55,048 nt of DNA from Saprospiraceae bacterium UBA3362 (GCA_002360455.1 DEQQ01000103.1:1-55048); one strand, 5' to 3'. Positions 1-8,237 are shown, numbered from the stretch's first letter. Numbers and translations: made by a program. The notes: a model not told the origin generated them from the sequence alone.

Positions 1-38
1 TCGAACAAGAAAAATAGAAAAGTATCATGAATAATTTT

Positions 39-54
39 TTATATTTGCAACAAC
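39..54 (+). repeat. Truncated first CRISPR repeat retaining the -7 promoter element
   Basis: These 16 bases match repeat positions 31-46 exactly, while the 30 bases upstream do not resemble the rest of the repeat. The lost half is the part that pairs with tracrRNA and carries the -33 TTTG. The kept half holds TATATTTG. Because a type II crRNA consists of spacer followed by the next repeat, spacer 55-84 still has an intact repeat behind it and could give a functional crRNA. A degenerate terminal repeat usually marks the oldest end of an array, which would put the integration end beside cas2. Confidence 0.85.
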
Positions 55-91
55 TTCTCATCTTCAAGGCACCGGTTTAACTTCGTTGTGA

Positions 92-123
92 TTTGCTTTC
101 GATCTTTGAAGTTCTTATATTTG
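92..123 (+). promoter_or_regulatory. Promoter embedded in each CRISPR repeat (first full copy shown)
   Basis: Repeat positions 8-11 read TTTG and positions 32-39 read TATATTTG, with exactly 20 bp between them. This matches the primary sigma-factor promoter of Bacteroidota (TTTG, 19-21 bp, TAnnTTTG). The same arrangement lies in all 18 full repeats. Initiation a few bases after the element would fall on the last bases of the repeat or the first of the spacer, giving transcripts that begin with spacer sequence. Neisseria type II-C arrays also carry promoters in their repeats. Activity here is inferred from the motif match only. Confidence 0.75.
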
Positions 124-130
124 CAACAAC

Positions 131-160
131 AAGAAACACTTTTTAAATAAATCAATATGA
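131..160 (+). repeat. Duplicated spacer (second copy at 283-312)
   Basis: The 30-bp spacer at 131-160, beginning AAGAAACACT, recurs without change at 283-312. The two copies flank one different spacer (207-236). This points to recombination or replication slippage between repeats in the older end of the array, or less likely to repeated acquisition of the same protospacer. Confidence 0.97.
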
Positions 161-1421
161 GTTGTGATTTGCTTTCGATCTTTGAAGTTCTTATATTTGC
201 AACAACGAACTCCTTCATATCATCTACGGCATCCGCGTTGTGATTTGCTTTCGATCTTTGAAGTTCTTATATTTGCAACAACAAGAAACACTTTTTAAAT
301 AAATCAATATGAGTTGTGATTTGCTTTCGATCTTTGAAGTTCTTATATTTGCAACAACATACTGCGCTTGAAATTATAAAGTAAATAAGTTGTGATTTGC
401 TTTCGATCTTTGAAGTTCTTATATTTGCAACAACTTTATTTCCTTTGGTTCTAACATTCACCTAGTTGTGATTTGCTTTCGATCTTTGAAGTTCTTATAT
501 TTGCAACAACCAAAGTTTGATGATATTAATTTAAACTGTTGTTGTGATTTGCTTTCGATCTTTGAAGTTCTTATATTTGCAACAACCTAACAGTAGCGAG
601 CACGAATCCAGTTACGGTTGTGATTTGCTTTCGATCTTTGAAGTTCTTATATTTGCAACAACAATGATGCTCTGCAAGTCCATCGTTGTACGGTTGTGAT
701 TTGCTTTCGATCTTTGAAGTTCTTATATTTGCAACAACTACACCCATTGACCTGTCATTAATAAATAGTTGTGATTTGCTTTCGATCTTTGAAGTTCTTA
801 TATTTGCAACAACGGAATCAACTGGAATTACTTTCCCGTCTTTGTTGTGATTTGCTTTCGATCTTTGAAGTTCTTATATTTGCAACAACTCTTTGCAAGT
901 TGCTGTTTTATTATAGTGGTTGTGATTTGCTTTCGATCTTTGAAGTTCTTATATTTGCAACAACTCCAAACGGAATTTCACCATCTATAATTGGGTTGTG
1001 ATTTGCTTTCGATCTTTGAAGTTCTTATATTTGCAACAACGCAACAGTCAAACAAGCGAATGGACAACCTGTTGTGATTTGCTTTCGATCTTTGAAGTTC
1101 TTATATTTGCAACAACCTCATCAAGTCAGGTTACACTTAGACAGAAGTTGTGATTTGCTTTCGATCTTTGAAGTTCTTATATTTGCAACAACTCAATGAT
1201 GGGTAGGCTTGCAGAGTTCTTAAGTTGTGATTTGCTTTCGATCTTTGAAGTTCTTATATTTGCAACAACGTGGCTTGTGTTCCTCTTTGTGTATAGTTAG
1301 TTGTGATTTGCTTTCGATCTTTGAAGTTCTTATATTTGCAACAACTGTTAAGTATGAGATCAATACTGAAGAAAAGTTGTGATTTGCTTTCGATCTTTGA
1401 AGTTCTTATATTTGCAACAAC

Positions 1422-1530
1422 AGAGTAAGGGCTAATATATTCAATTTCAAATAATTATCACATGTGCTAGGATTTCAAGAATTGTTGCTAATGAAATAAA
1501 GAGCTCACAATAGGTGGGCTTTTTTTATTT
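1422..1530. other. Array to cas2 intergenic segment: candidate leader
   Basis: This AT-rich segment lies between the last perfect repeat and the 3' end of cas2. It contains no ORF. Since the degenerate repeat is at the opposite end, this side is the likely spacer-integration (leader) end, which means crRNA transcription runs towards the leader. That polarity is inferred from repeat degeneracy, not proven. Confidence 0.5.
1502..1527 (+). terminator. Rho-independent terminator after the CRISPR array
   Basis: A 7-bp stem (AGCTCAC at 1502-1508 with GTGGGCT at 1514-1520) and a 5-base loop are followed on the plus strand by a run of seven T. It stops plus-strand array transcription before it enters cas2 from the opposite side. 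On the minus strand the hairpin is followed by a weaker TTTATTT, so it may also serve the cas operon. Confidence 0.75.
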
Positions 1531-1866
1531 CTAAAATAATGTCATTTGTGGTGGTGGTGGCGGCCCTTTAATTAGTTTTGATCCAGAGAAAAACTCCATA
1601 CGGCCGAATTGTGCATCTGTTATTTCGAATACAATGACATCTCCATATTGTGGTAGATTGCGCTTAACACGTTGGATGTGGACGGCTGCGTTTTCCCGGC
1701 TACTGCAATGCCTAGAATAGATACTGTATTGCATCATTTTGAATCCATCCTCCAAAAGATATTTTCGAAACAGTGTATATTCTTTTCTATCTTCTTTTGT
1801 TTCTGTAGGAAGATCAAAGTGTACAAAAACCCACATGATTTTATATTGATTTAGTCTGCTAAGCAT
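1531..1866 (-). CDS. cas2: CRISPR-associated endonuclease Cas2
   Basis: This 111-residue protein has a ferredoxin-like Cas2 core. The first strand ends in the conserved aspartate of VHFDLPTETKEDRK (residues 15-28). The tail is proline-rich (GPPPPPQMTLF) and the QxxLF-type end is common in II-C Cas2. Cas2 is the central dimer of the Cas1-Cas2 integrase, which inserts new spacers. The start overlaps the cas1 stop by 16 bp; an internal ATG (Met11, 1836) is possible, but the RLNQYKIMW prefix is normal for Bacteroidota Cas2, so the longer form is preferred. It is the last gene of the cas operon and faces the array. Confidence 0.96.
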   Translation of the reverse strand: MLSRLNQYKIMWVFVHFDLPTETKEDRKEYTLFRKYLLEDGFKMMQYSIYSRHCSSRENAAVHIQRVKRNLPQYGDVIVFEITDAQFGRMEFFSGSKLIKGPPPPPQMTLF

Positions 1867-2765
1867 GGATAAAGGATTTTTCTTTTATCTCCTTTAAGGC
1901 AGGCTACAAAACTGGCAGTAGTGCGCTGGGCTCCTACCATCAAAGGACTTTTTTTGCCATCTATTTCTATATCAATGACAGGTATCTGGAAGAGATAAGT
2001 TTTATCCGCTATGCTCAGCTCTGTGCTTAGATTTATACCTGATTTTAAATACCGCCATATGTATTGATCTATGATAGGTCGATACGGCTCCATGATGTCA
2101 TCTGCAAGACAGAAAGCATTATACTTGTTGGAATGATGGATACCAAGTGCTGGTAAACATCCGCTTCCCACCAGGTTCCTAGCGATAATAGATCTGAGAA
2201 TTGCATACCCATAATTTAATAGATGATTGGGCTCTGATTCTTCTCTGCCTCTGGTAGTCCCATAAGGCGTCAAGAGCTTCTGCCAATATATAGCTGCCGC
2301 TTGGGCTTCATAATTTTCAGGATCTCCGCTTGTTATTCTGGACAGCATTTTCTCTAATTTTTGGGTTGGAATACCTTCTGATTTTAAAAATTTGCTTTGG
2401 TTGCTTATTTTAGCCTCAATGGTTTGTTTCCATAGTTGCTTCCGCAGTGGTTCACTGGCATTGATTTGAAATCGCAAGGTTTCAGTATAGGTGTCATTCT
2501 TAGAGAGTGGGAGATTTACTGTTGAAGGCATATGTTTTTCGTCACACCAAAGGATCACTGCATTATTCTCTGCAAGGGATGTGATGACTCGATGGGTGAA
2601 TGTTATCTGTGCATGATCAAAAATTACAATGCCAATATCTTCAATGGGGATTTTAGTTTTTTCATTTTTTGACTCATCCCATTTGTCTTTTTTCGTAATT
2701 ACGAGTTGGTTCAATTCAACATTAAGATAAGCAGAATTGCCAAAATACAATGTGCGTTTAATCAT
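1851..2765 (-). CDS. cas1: CRISPR-associated integrase Cas1 (type II)
   Basis: At 304 residues this is the normal length for type II Cas1. It has an N-terminal beta-domain and a helical C-terminal integrase domain. The expected metal ligands are present: Glu153 in NYEAQAA, the His210-His211 pair in GIHHSNKYN, and Asp222/Asp223 in LADDIMEPYRP. With Cas2 it catalyses spacer integration; in type II systems Cas9 and tracrRNA help select PAM-flanked protospacers. A 58-bp gap separates it from the nucleotidyltransferase upstream, and cas2 overlaps its end, so all belong to one minus-strand operon. No cas4 or csn2 is present, which places the locus in subtype II-C. Confidence 0.98.
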   Translation of the reverse strand: MIKRTLYFGNSAYLNVELNQLVITKKDKWDESKNEKTKIPIEDIGIVIFDHAQITFTHRVITSLAENNAVILWCDEKHMPSTVNLPLSKNDTYTETLRFQINASEPLRKQLWKQTIEAKISNQSKFLKSEGIPTQKLEKMLSRITSGDPENYEAQAAAIYWQKLLTPYGTTRGREESEPNHLLNYGYAILRSIIARNLVGSGCLPALGIHHSNKYNAFCLADDIMEPYRPIIDQYIWRYLKSGINLSTELSIADKTYLFQIPVIDIEIDGKKSPLMVGAQRTTASFVACLKGDKRKILYPCLAD

Positions 2766-2823
2766 AGAAAATCAATAGTTGAAATCACTATTCTCCAATT
2801 TCTATGCCATTTTTTTTTGATTC

Positions 2824-3300
2824 TTAATCCTTTTTTCTGTACTCTTGAATTCGCTGCAGCTCTTCTATGTCTGCTTTGTCTTTGGTGCGACCGGAAGCTA
2901 TCTTGCTTAATATCAAATCTTGATAGCGTATGAATGGTAAAAGAAGCCCTTCAAATTCTATTACTGTTTTATTGTCATAGGCTTCTGCAAAATTAACTTG
3001 ACTTATTTTCGTCAAAAAATCAATTTTTTGTGGCACCTCACCAAAACTAAAAACTGTAGCTTCATTAAAATCCATTTTCTCCAATAAATCTATATCTTCC
3101 TGCATAATTCCTAATCCATGGAATGCCACGAGAAGATTTTTTTTGTTCACATCAGAGGGATCAATCCAAATATCTAAATCTCCAGTAGTTCGGCCATAAC
3201 CATAAGCAATGACAGCATATCCACCAATCAATAAATAACGGATTTCACACGCATTAAGTGCCTCTAAAATCATTTTATGTTCAGGATAAAACAGGTTCAT
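2824..3300 (-). CDS. AbiEii/MNT-like nucleotidyltransferase embedded in the cas operon
   Basis: This 158-residue protein has the minimal nucleotidyltransferase fold. It shows a GG pair at 26-27 (LLIGGYAV), the two metal-binding aspartates Asp41 and Asp43 in GDLDIWIDP, and a third carboxylate at Asp94 (KIDFLT). Relatives include the AbiEii/AbiGii toxin and DUF6036-type families; they transfer nucleotides to RNA or protein acceptors, and many have no known target. Its ATG lies 2 bp after the cas9 stop, so translation is probably coupled, and cas1 follows on the same strand. No AbiEi-like antitoxin or HEPN partner is visible. It is not a standard cas gene. A role in CRISPR function is inferred only from position; it may be a passenger. 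Confidence 0.85.
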   Translation of the reverse strand: MNLFYPEHKMILEALNACEIRYLLIGGYAVIAYGYGRTTGDLDIWIDPSDVNKKNLLVAFHGLGIMQEDIDLLEKMDFNEATVFSFGEVPQKIDFLTKISQVNFAEAYDNKTVIEFEGLLLPFIRYQDLILSKIASGRTKDKADIEELQRIQEYRKKD

Positions 3301-3302
3301 GT

Positions 3303-6300
3303 TTACAGTTTTTTAATCATTAATTTTCCTGGAAAATTTTTCCCTATCAGTCTCTCCCCAAAGACTTGTTTCATCAATCCAAGTGTCATACTCAGGCATT
3401 CTTCCATACTTAATGATGCATTATACTTGGCTTCACTTCCTGCTCTATCTTCATGGTCTTTAAAGAAAGAAATTTTACCACTTTGTCCATATGCAGAATC
3501 AGGCTCTTTGGCATGATTGCTTTCGATTTCAAATTTTTCCGGGTTATTGTTTGGAATATCATGTTGTGAATGTATTGGAGAGATATTTCCGAGGCGGTCT
3601 ACATTGAGTTTAATGCATTTTTCTTTTATCATAATACCATGAATACTTTTCTCCATTTTATTTAATGCAGAAAATTCTGCTTTATCAATAATTGAAGAAG
3701 CTATATTAGCTTGAATAAAAAAACATTGCTTCCCAGAAAAACTTACTAATTTATAATAATCTATAAATTTTCTACCTGGTGCATCCAAATTTTTGTCTAT
3801 ATTTTCACCTACAAGACTTACTAAATCATTAGGAGATAAACTCATAATCAATTCATCCCCTTCAATATTCTTTTCAGGAACTGGTTTCAGGTTTTTCCTA
3901 GTTCGATCCACTACAATATTTAGCGGTATCGTTTCAAAAATACGCTTTCCATTTGTATCTTGATAAATTCCAAAAAACAAGTTAGTACCTTTCTGCGCCT
4001 CTACAAATTTCTTGGATTTGTTTGCAGTATTGCCGATAGAAAATTTATTTCCAAGTGTCTCATAAGTCCTCACTTTAAAAATAGGTTTATGATCTTTCCC
4101 ATCATTCAATAGCTTTATATTTTTATTCATATCTTCAATGCCCTCTTGGCAGAAAGCTAGTGATTCGGGAGCAATAAGTTTTCCTTTTTCATCCTTTCTA
4201 TTCTCATACAATTTAAGATGATTCAATAATATTTTTTGAATTGCAGAATCAGCCACACATTCTTTGATATACGTTTCTGTAAATGTATCATTCAATGTTG
4301 TTCTTGATGCAGCTAGATTGCTATTAAAATAATAAATTTCTACTCTGGACACATCCTTTCCATCCCATTGATTATTATTATCCTTGAAGAATTTTTTAAC
4401 TTTTGATAAATCATACTTTAGTTCAAATAATTTGCTAATTTGTTTTCTCAATGATGGATCAACGATGGATAGATGGTTCTCCAAAGCAACTGAAATGTTA
4501 ACCAATTTCTTTCTTTGAAGTGATATAATGCCCGACACTGTATCTTTATGAAGCGGTTTGCGTACAGCCCAATTCTCTCCCTTTACTTGCTTTTTTCGTA
4601 CCTTCTTTAATTTCCCTTCAGCGTCTTTCTCTAGTTTATCGTAATAATTTACAGTTTTACTAATAATACGAAGGTTTTGTTTAAAACTGACAATGGTATT
4701 TTCTAACATTTCTTTGGTTTCTACTACTATATTTTTCCATGGCAAATTGAATACCCATCTATAATGAGTTTCAGAACCTTCATTGAATTTTTTTGTGCAC
4801 AATTTGGCTCTAAGATCATATCGCTTCTTTAATTTTACATCATTACTTTCTTTTCCTAACGCACTTTCGTTATTCAAATAATTAATATGATCTCTTGTCA
4901 CACAAGCTACTACTAGAGCATCCAATGCATGATGTCTGTGATCCAATCTTTTTATATTAAATCCTTTCCGAAGAGCCAAAGGAACTGTAGGTAGAAACTT
5001 TTTGGTCTTAGGATTGATTGTACCAAAATCATTTGAATTGCTTAAAGCATTTAATCTCTCGAATCGGGGACTCATCAGTTCGTTCCACACTTCATTCATT
5101 CCCCAATCCTGTCGCAATACAGAAGTAATCATACCGCTTGTACTGATGAGATTTTTCGAAACGGATTCTAGCTCATCTTCTTCACGCAAAATATTAGAAA
5201 GGAGATTTTTAACTACCTTACTGATAAATCTTGTATCATTAAGTTGTCTTTGCACAAAACTATCTGGAATATCCTCCAATAGCAAATTTCTTTTCTTAAT
5301 CCGATTCGCAACATAAGTCTTATTAACAAACTCGATATATTCATTCTCTTTTATAATCGTAACAAATTTACCATTGCCTATGTCTATTTTCTTACCACCT
5401 TCTTGCTTTATATATTCAAATGCCAATCTGTTATCTTTATCTTTATTTACTGCTGATTCGCATATAACTTTGTTTGAAAATGAATCATCAAAAAACCTTG
5501 ACTGAGGAATGATATGTTCGATCTCATAAGCAGAAGTAAATAATTTTGATAGTGGAATTACAGACTTGGTATAAGGAGAAATATACTTTTGATCCAGCCA
5601 TATCTTATATTTATTAATCTCTGCAGTACTTGGCTCACTTGTTTTTGAGATCTTCAATATATCTTCTGGTATTTCACTATATGATTGCAAAACACCATCT
5701 TCATAGATCTTCATTATTTCTTGTTGCGATGGTGAGTATGGTCTCACATTCTCTATGTTTTTGTCATTGAATAACTCCATGAGTATAGCTCTTATCCTCA
5801 AATTGGTAGTTTCATTTTTAATATTACTTTCGGTTATACTCTTTCTTTTATCTGCAGGATTTTTCATTTCTCTGCCTAACTCCACATGAATCTCATCAAA
5901 AAATTTCTCTTTTCCATTACCATAAAAATTCCAAACATCACGCACCACTCTTAATGTCTCAGCTATGACTTGTTCTACAATTGGATTGCGTAAAAAATGT
6001 TGTTTGAATCCATTTTTTAAATAATCATCTATATCTTGAGGGATCCTCCAATGTATTAAATCAGAATCCTCAGAATGTCTATCATAAACAACATAAGAAG
6101 CAAGCCAAACAGGTAATCCATAAAATTTTTCAATAGTATCTAATTGTTTTGCTTTTGTTCTGACCCTATCTTTAATTTTCTCATCATACTCACCATCAAT
6201 TATTTTCTCTATTCTTACTTTGGTTTCTGCATGGATAGAGCTTTCACTCCAATAACTGCCTCTGCGCATTAGAGGAAGTAGTTTCTTTAAGGCTTTTTCT

Positions 6301-8117
6301 GAAAATGCACAATAATCACTCTTGAATGGTGGAAACTTTATAAACTCTTTTACAAAATCTTGAGATAATCGATTTTTTTCCGAATATCTCTTCAATCCAC
6401 TGCTAAGTTCCTCTTTATCATTTACAGAATATAAAAGATGCCACAATTCTATTTCCTTCTCTTTGGACAGAAATACTTGATCTATTCCTGCTTTTTCTAA
6501 GCGAGACAGCATGGCGCTTCTTGTTTCATTACAAGGATAAGATTTATCATTTTCTATATAACTCCATCGATACAATGAGGCTTCTTTTTTTAATTGAAAT
6601 TCAGAATATTTCAGGAAGGCCTTCTGATCAATATCCTTTCTACAATTCATCCAATCAAATAATTTAACCCAATCTTCTTCACTCTTCAAGAACTGTTCTG
6701 TTACATCCACATCATCGGATAATCGAATGATTTTTAAATTTTCTAAAAATTGCCATATGCGAAATTCTTGAAATAAGGGATGAGATTTTGATGCACATTT
6801 TAAATGCTCATAACACTTCTCGCCATTCTTTAAAAATACTCGTTTCTCAAATTTACAATTACTGATCAATGATTTTTTAGACTTCAAGGGTCGCTGATAA
6901 AATATCAGATCATTTAAAAATAAATTGGAAAAATCTTTACCGCTAAGACTTTTTCTATGACCCTCATTCACTTCATACAATTCTTCGCAACAGGCTTTGT
7001 ATAGCTTTGGATCCTTTAGCTCAGAATGAAACTCAACTTGTTTCTCTAGAATTTTCCTTAATTCTGCTTTATAAAAATTCCTTTCTATAGTCCTCACATA
7101 CTCGCCTCTTATTTTCTGCAATGGATTCACCAATAATCGTTCGTATATATATTCTCCAACTGTTTGGCCTGAAAGGGATATTTCATTTTCAGTTTTGATT
7201 TTCAACAATCCCCAATCATCCTCCTTTGGTGAACGAAATGATCTTTTTACTGTGCCATCAGCGTTTAATTTTTCAGTTTGGTCATCATTTAAATCGGTTG
7301 TCACAATAAAATCCCTAATTTTTCCTGTCCAGTCCAAAGGAGCCTTACTAGTTCTCTTATATACCCAACCATTTTCCAGTTCAAAGTGATACCATTTTTC
7401 ATCATTTTTAGATGAGGTTTCATCTAAAGTAGTCTTGATTATTTTGAGTGAATAATACTCAACTTTTTTATTGACCTTTTCCTCCACTTCTTCCCCACGC
7501 AACTGATAATACCCTCTTTTCTGATTAAAATTAAGTAATATCCAAGCTAATTCTTCTTTTTCTATCTTCTGTGTCAATGCTTTTTTTCGCAAATAGTAAA
7601 TAGTCCAATCATAGGGTATTTTCGTTTCTTTACCATTAGTTTTTATATAAAATAATTGCGGTTGCGTTTTTTTGAATTCTGCAATCATCTCTTTAAAACT
7701 ATCCATAAAAAGAAAGTTGTAGTCTGTTTTTCTTTCTTTTAAAGAATCTGGATTGGGTGTGGAATAATAAGCTATCTTAGGTTCAGATTCATTTATAAAT
7801 TGGCCAAAATTCTTATCAAAATCGATTTCTTTAGAATAATGTCTTGGTAGAAATCCTAGAATATTTAGAACACGATGCAACCTCTCTCTTCTCAATAAAA
7901 ATCTTTCTCGAAGTCTTCTTACTGATCTAAACTTGGTTCTCTCTGCTGTCTGGGATACTTTATTCCCTTTTTCGAAATCTCCAAGTGTTGCAGCATCCAT
8001 AGGTATAATTCTTGTCCCTAATTTAATGATCTTGGATGAGGCTTCTGATCTCTCCACCAATGCCCATCCAATGCTATTGGTGCCGAGATCTAGTCCTAAT
8101 ATTTTTTTTGATTTCAT
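3303..8117 (-). CDS. cas9: CRISPR-associated endonuclease Cas9, very large type II-C form
   Basis: This is the RNA-guided DNA endonuclease that uses a crRNA:tracrRNA duplex. All catalytic sites are intact. RuvC-I has Asp10 in GLDLGTNSIGWA, and the arginine-rich bridge helix spans about 59-82. RuvC-II has Glu746 in HVELGREMKNP. HNH has His868 in YEIEHIIPQS, and RuvC-III has His1062-His1063 and Asp1066 in HRHHALDALVV. About 650 residues of recognition lobe lie between the bridge helix and RuvC-II. More than 500 residues follow RuvC-III, so the wedge and PAM-interacting region is much enlarged. Typical II-C proteins have roughly 1000-1450 residues; this one has 1604. It is the first gene of the operon. 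A TATCTTTG element at 8224-8231 on the minus strand is the likely promoter, with a leader of about 100 nt. Confidence 0.98.
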   Translation of the reverse strand: MKSKKILGLDLGTNSIGWALVERSEASSKIIKLGTRIIPMDAATLGDFEKGNKVSQTAERTKFRSVRRLRERFLLRRERLHRVLNILGFLPRHYSKEIDFDKNFGQFINESEPKIAYYSTPNPDSLKERKTDYNFLFMDSFKEMIAEFKKTQPQLFYIKTNGKETKIPYDWTIYYLRKKALTQKIEKEELAWILLNFNQKRGYYQLRGEEVEEKVNKKVEYYSLKIIKTTLDETSSKNDEKWYHFELENGWVYKRTSKAPLDWTGKIRDFIVTTDLNDDQTEKLNADGTVKRSFRSPKEDDWGLLKIKTENEISLSGQTVGEYIYERLLVNPLQKIRGEYVRTIERNFYKAELRKILEKQVEFHSELKDPKLYKACCEELYEVNEGHRKSLSGKDFSNLFLNDLIFYQRPLKSKKSLISNCKFEKRVFLKNGEKCYEHLKCASKSHPLFQEFRIWQFLENLKIIRLSDDVDVTEQFLKSEEDWVKLFDWMNCRKDIDQKAFLKYSEFQLKKEASLYRWSYIENDKSYPCNETRSAMLSRLEKAGIDQVFLSKEKEIELWHLLYSVNDKEELSSGLKRYSEKNRLSQDFVKEFIKFPPFKSDYCAFSEKALKKLLPLMRRGSYWSESSIHAETKVRIEKIIDGEYDEKIKDRVRTKAKQLDTIEKFYGLPVWLASYVVYDRHSEDSDLIHWRIPQDIDDYLKNGFKQHFLRNPIVEQVIAETLRVVRDVWNFYGNGKEKFFDEIHVELGREMKNPADKRKSITESNIKNETTNLRIRAILMELFNDKNIENVRPYSPSQQEIMKIYEDGVLQSYSEIPEDILKISKTSEPSTAEINKYKIWLDQKYISPYTKSVIPLSKLFTSAYEIEHIIPQSRFFDDSFSNKVICESAVNKDKDNRLAFEYIKQEGGKKIDIGNGKFVTIIKENEYIEFVNKTYVANRIKKRNLLLEDIPDSFVQRQLNDTRFISKVVKNLLSNILREEDELESVSKNLISTSGMITSVLRQDWGMNEVWNELMSPRFERLNALSNSNDFGTINPKTKKFLPTVPLALRKGFNIKRLDHRHHALDALVVACVTRDHINYLNNESALGKESNDVKLKKRYDLRAKLCTKKFNEGSETHYRWVFNLPWKNIVVETKEMLENTIVSFKQNLRIISKTVNYYDKLEKDAEGKLKKVRKKQVKGENWAVRKPLHKDTVSGIISLQRKKLVNISVALENHLSIVDPSLRKQISKLFELKYDLSKVKKFFKDNNNQWDGKDVSRVEIYYFNSNLAASRTTLNDTFTETYIKECVADSAIQKILLNHLKLYENRKDEKGKLIAPESLAFCQEGIEDMNKNIKLLNDGKDHKPIFKVRTYETLGNKFSIGNTANKSKKFVEAQKGTNLFFGIYQDTNGKRIFETIPLNIVVDRTRKNLKPVPEKNIEGDELIMSLSPNDLVSLVGENIDKNLDAPGRKFIDYYKLVSFSGKQCFFIQANIASSIIDKAEFSALNKMEKSIHGIMIKEKCIKLNVDRLGNISPIHSQHDIPNNNPEKFEIESNHAKEPDSAYGQSGKISFFKDHEDRAGSEAKYNASLSMEECLSMTLGLMKQVFGERLIGKNFPGKLMIKKL

Positions 8118-8176
8118 TTGTTTGTATTTAATTAATGTTTAATATATATTTCTTTGGCTTAGAGTTTTGTTGTGTA

Positions 8177-8199
8177 AAAATGAAAAACGATTTCATTTT
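8177..8199 (-). other. Perfect hairpin in the cas9 5' leader
   Basis: AAAATGAAA (8177-8185) and TTTCATTTT (8191-8199) form a perfect 9-bp stem with a 5-base loop. It lies between the inferred cas9 promoter and the start codon. On the minus strand the stem runs into a T-rich stretch, so an attenuator is possible, but the stem is all A/T apart from one G/C pair and may be weak. Confidence 0.35.
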
Positions 8200-8223
8200 A
8201 AGGCAGCTGATTAGGGTTTATTA

Positions 8224-8231
8224 CAAAGATA
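8224..8231 (-). promoter_or_regulatory. Likely cas9 operon promoter, -7 element
   Basis: Read on the minus strand this is TATCTTTG, a perfect TAnnTTTG match. It is 31 bp from the equivalent element of the tracrRNA, so the two promoters are divergent and very close. No clear -33 TTTG is visible upstream. Confidence 0.6.
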
Positions 8232-8237
8232 AAATAG

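Larger units (their letters stand above)
39..1421 (+). CRISPR. Type II-C CRISPR array, 18 full repeats plus one truncated repeat
   Basis: The repeat is 46 bp, begins GTTGTGATTTGC and ends TTGCAACAAC, so its ends form an inverted repeat. Full copies start at 85, 161, 237, 313, 389, 465, 541, 617, 693, 768, 844, 919, 995, 1071, 1147, 1224, 1300 and 1376, and I saw no mismatch among them. Spacers are 30 bp except those at 739 and 890 (29 bp) and 1193 (31 bp). A truncated repeat at 39-54 precedes one further 30-bp spacer (55-84). The crRNA strand is plus: the first 19 nt of the repeat pair with the anti-repeat of the tracrRNA at 8274-8292, and a plus-strand terminator follows at 1502-1527. The array is therefore convergent with the cas operon. 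Confidence 0.98.

Noticed and set aside
267..461. Minus-strand 64-codon ORF
   Set aside because: It lies entirely within the CRISPR array.
771..1001. ORF with repeated CDLLSIFEVLIFATT segments
   Set aside because: It is a translation of CRISPR repeats and spacers; the periodic peptide reflects the repeat, not a gene.
2706..2933. Plus-strand ORF between cas1 and the nucleotidyltransferase gene, considered as a possible antitoxin
   Set aside because: It is antisense to both genes, has no antitoxin-like features and no promoter or start context of its own.
1531..8117. Subtype II-A or II-B assignment
   Set aside because: There is no csn2 or cas4; the gene set, long 46-bp repeat and tracrRNA layout fit II-C, with one extra nucleotidyltransferase gene.
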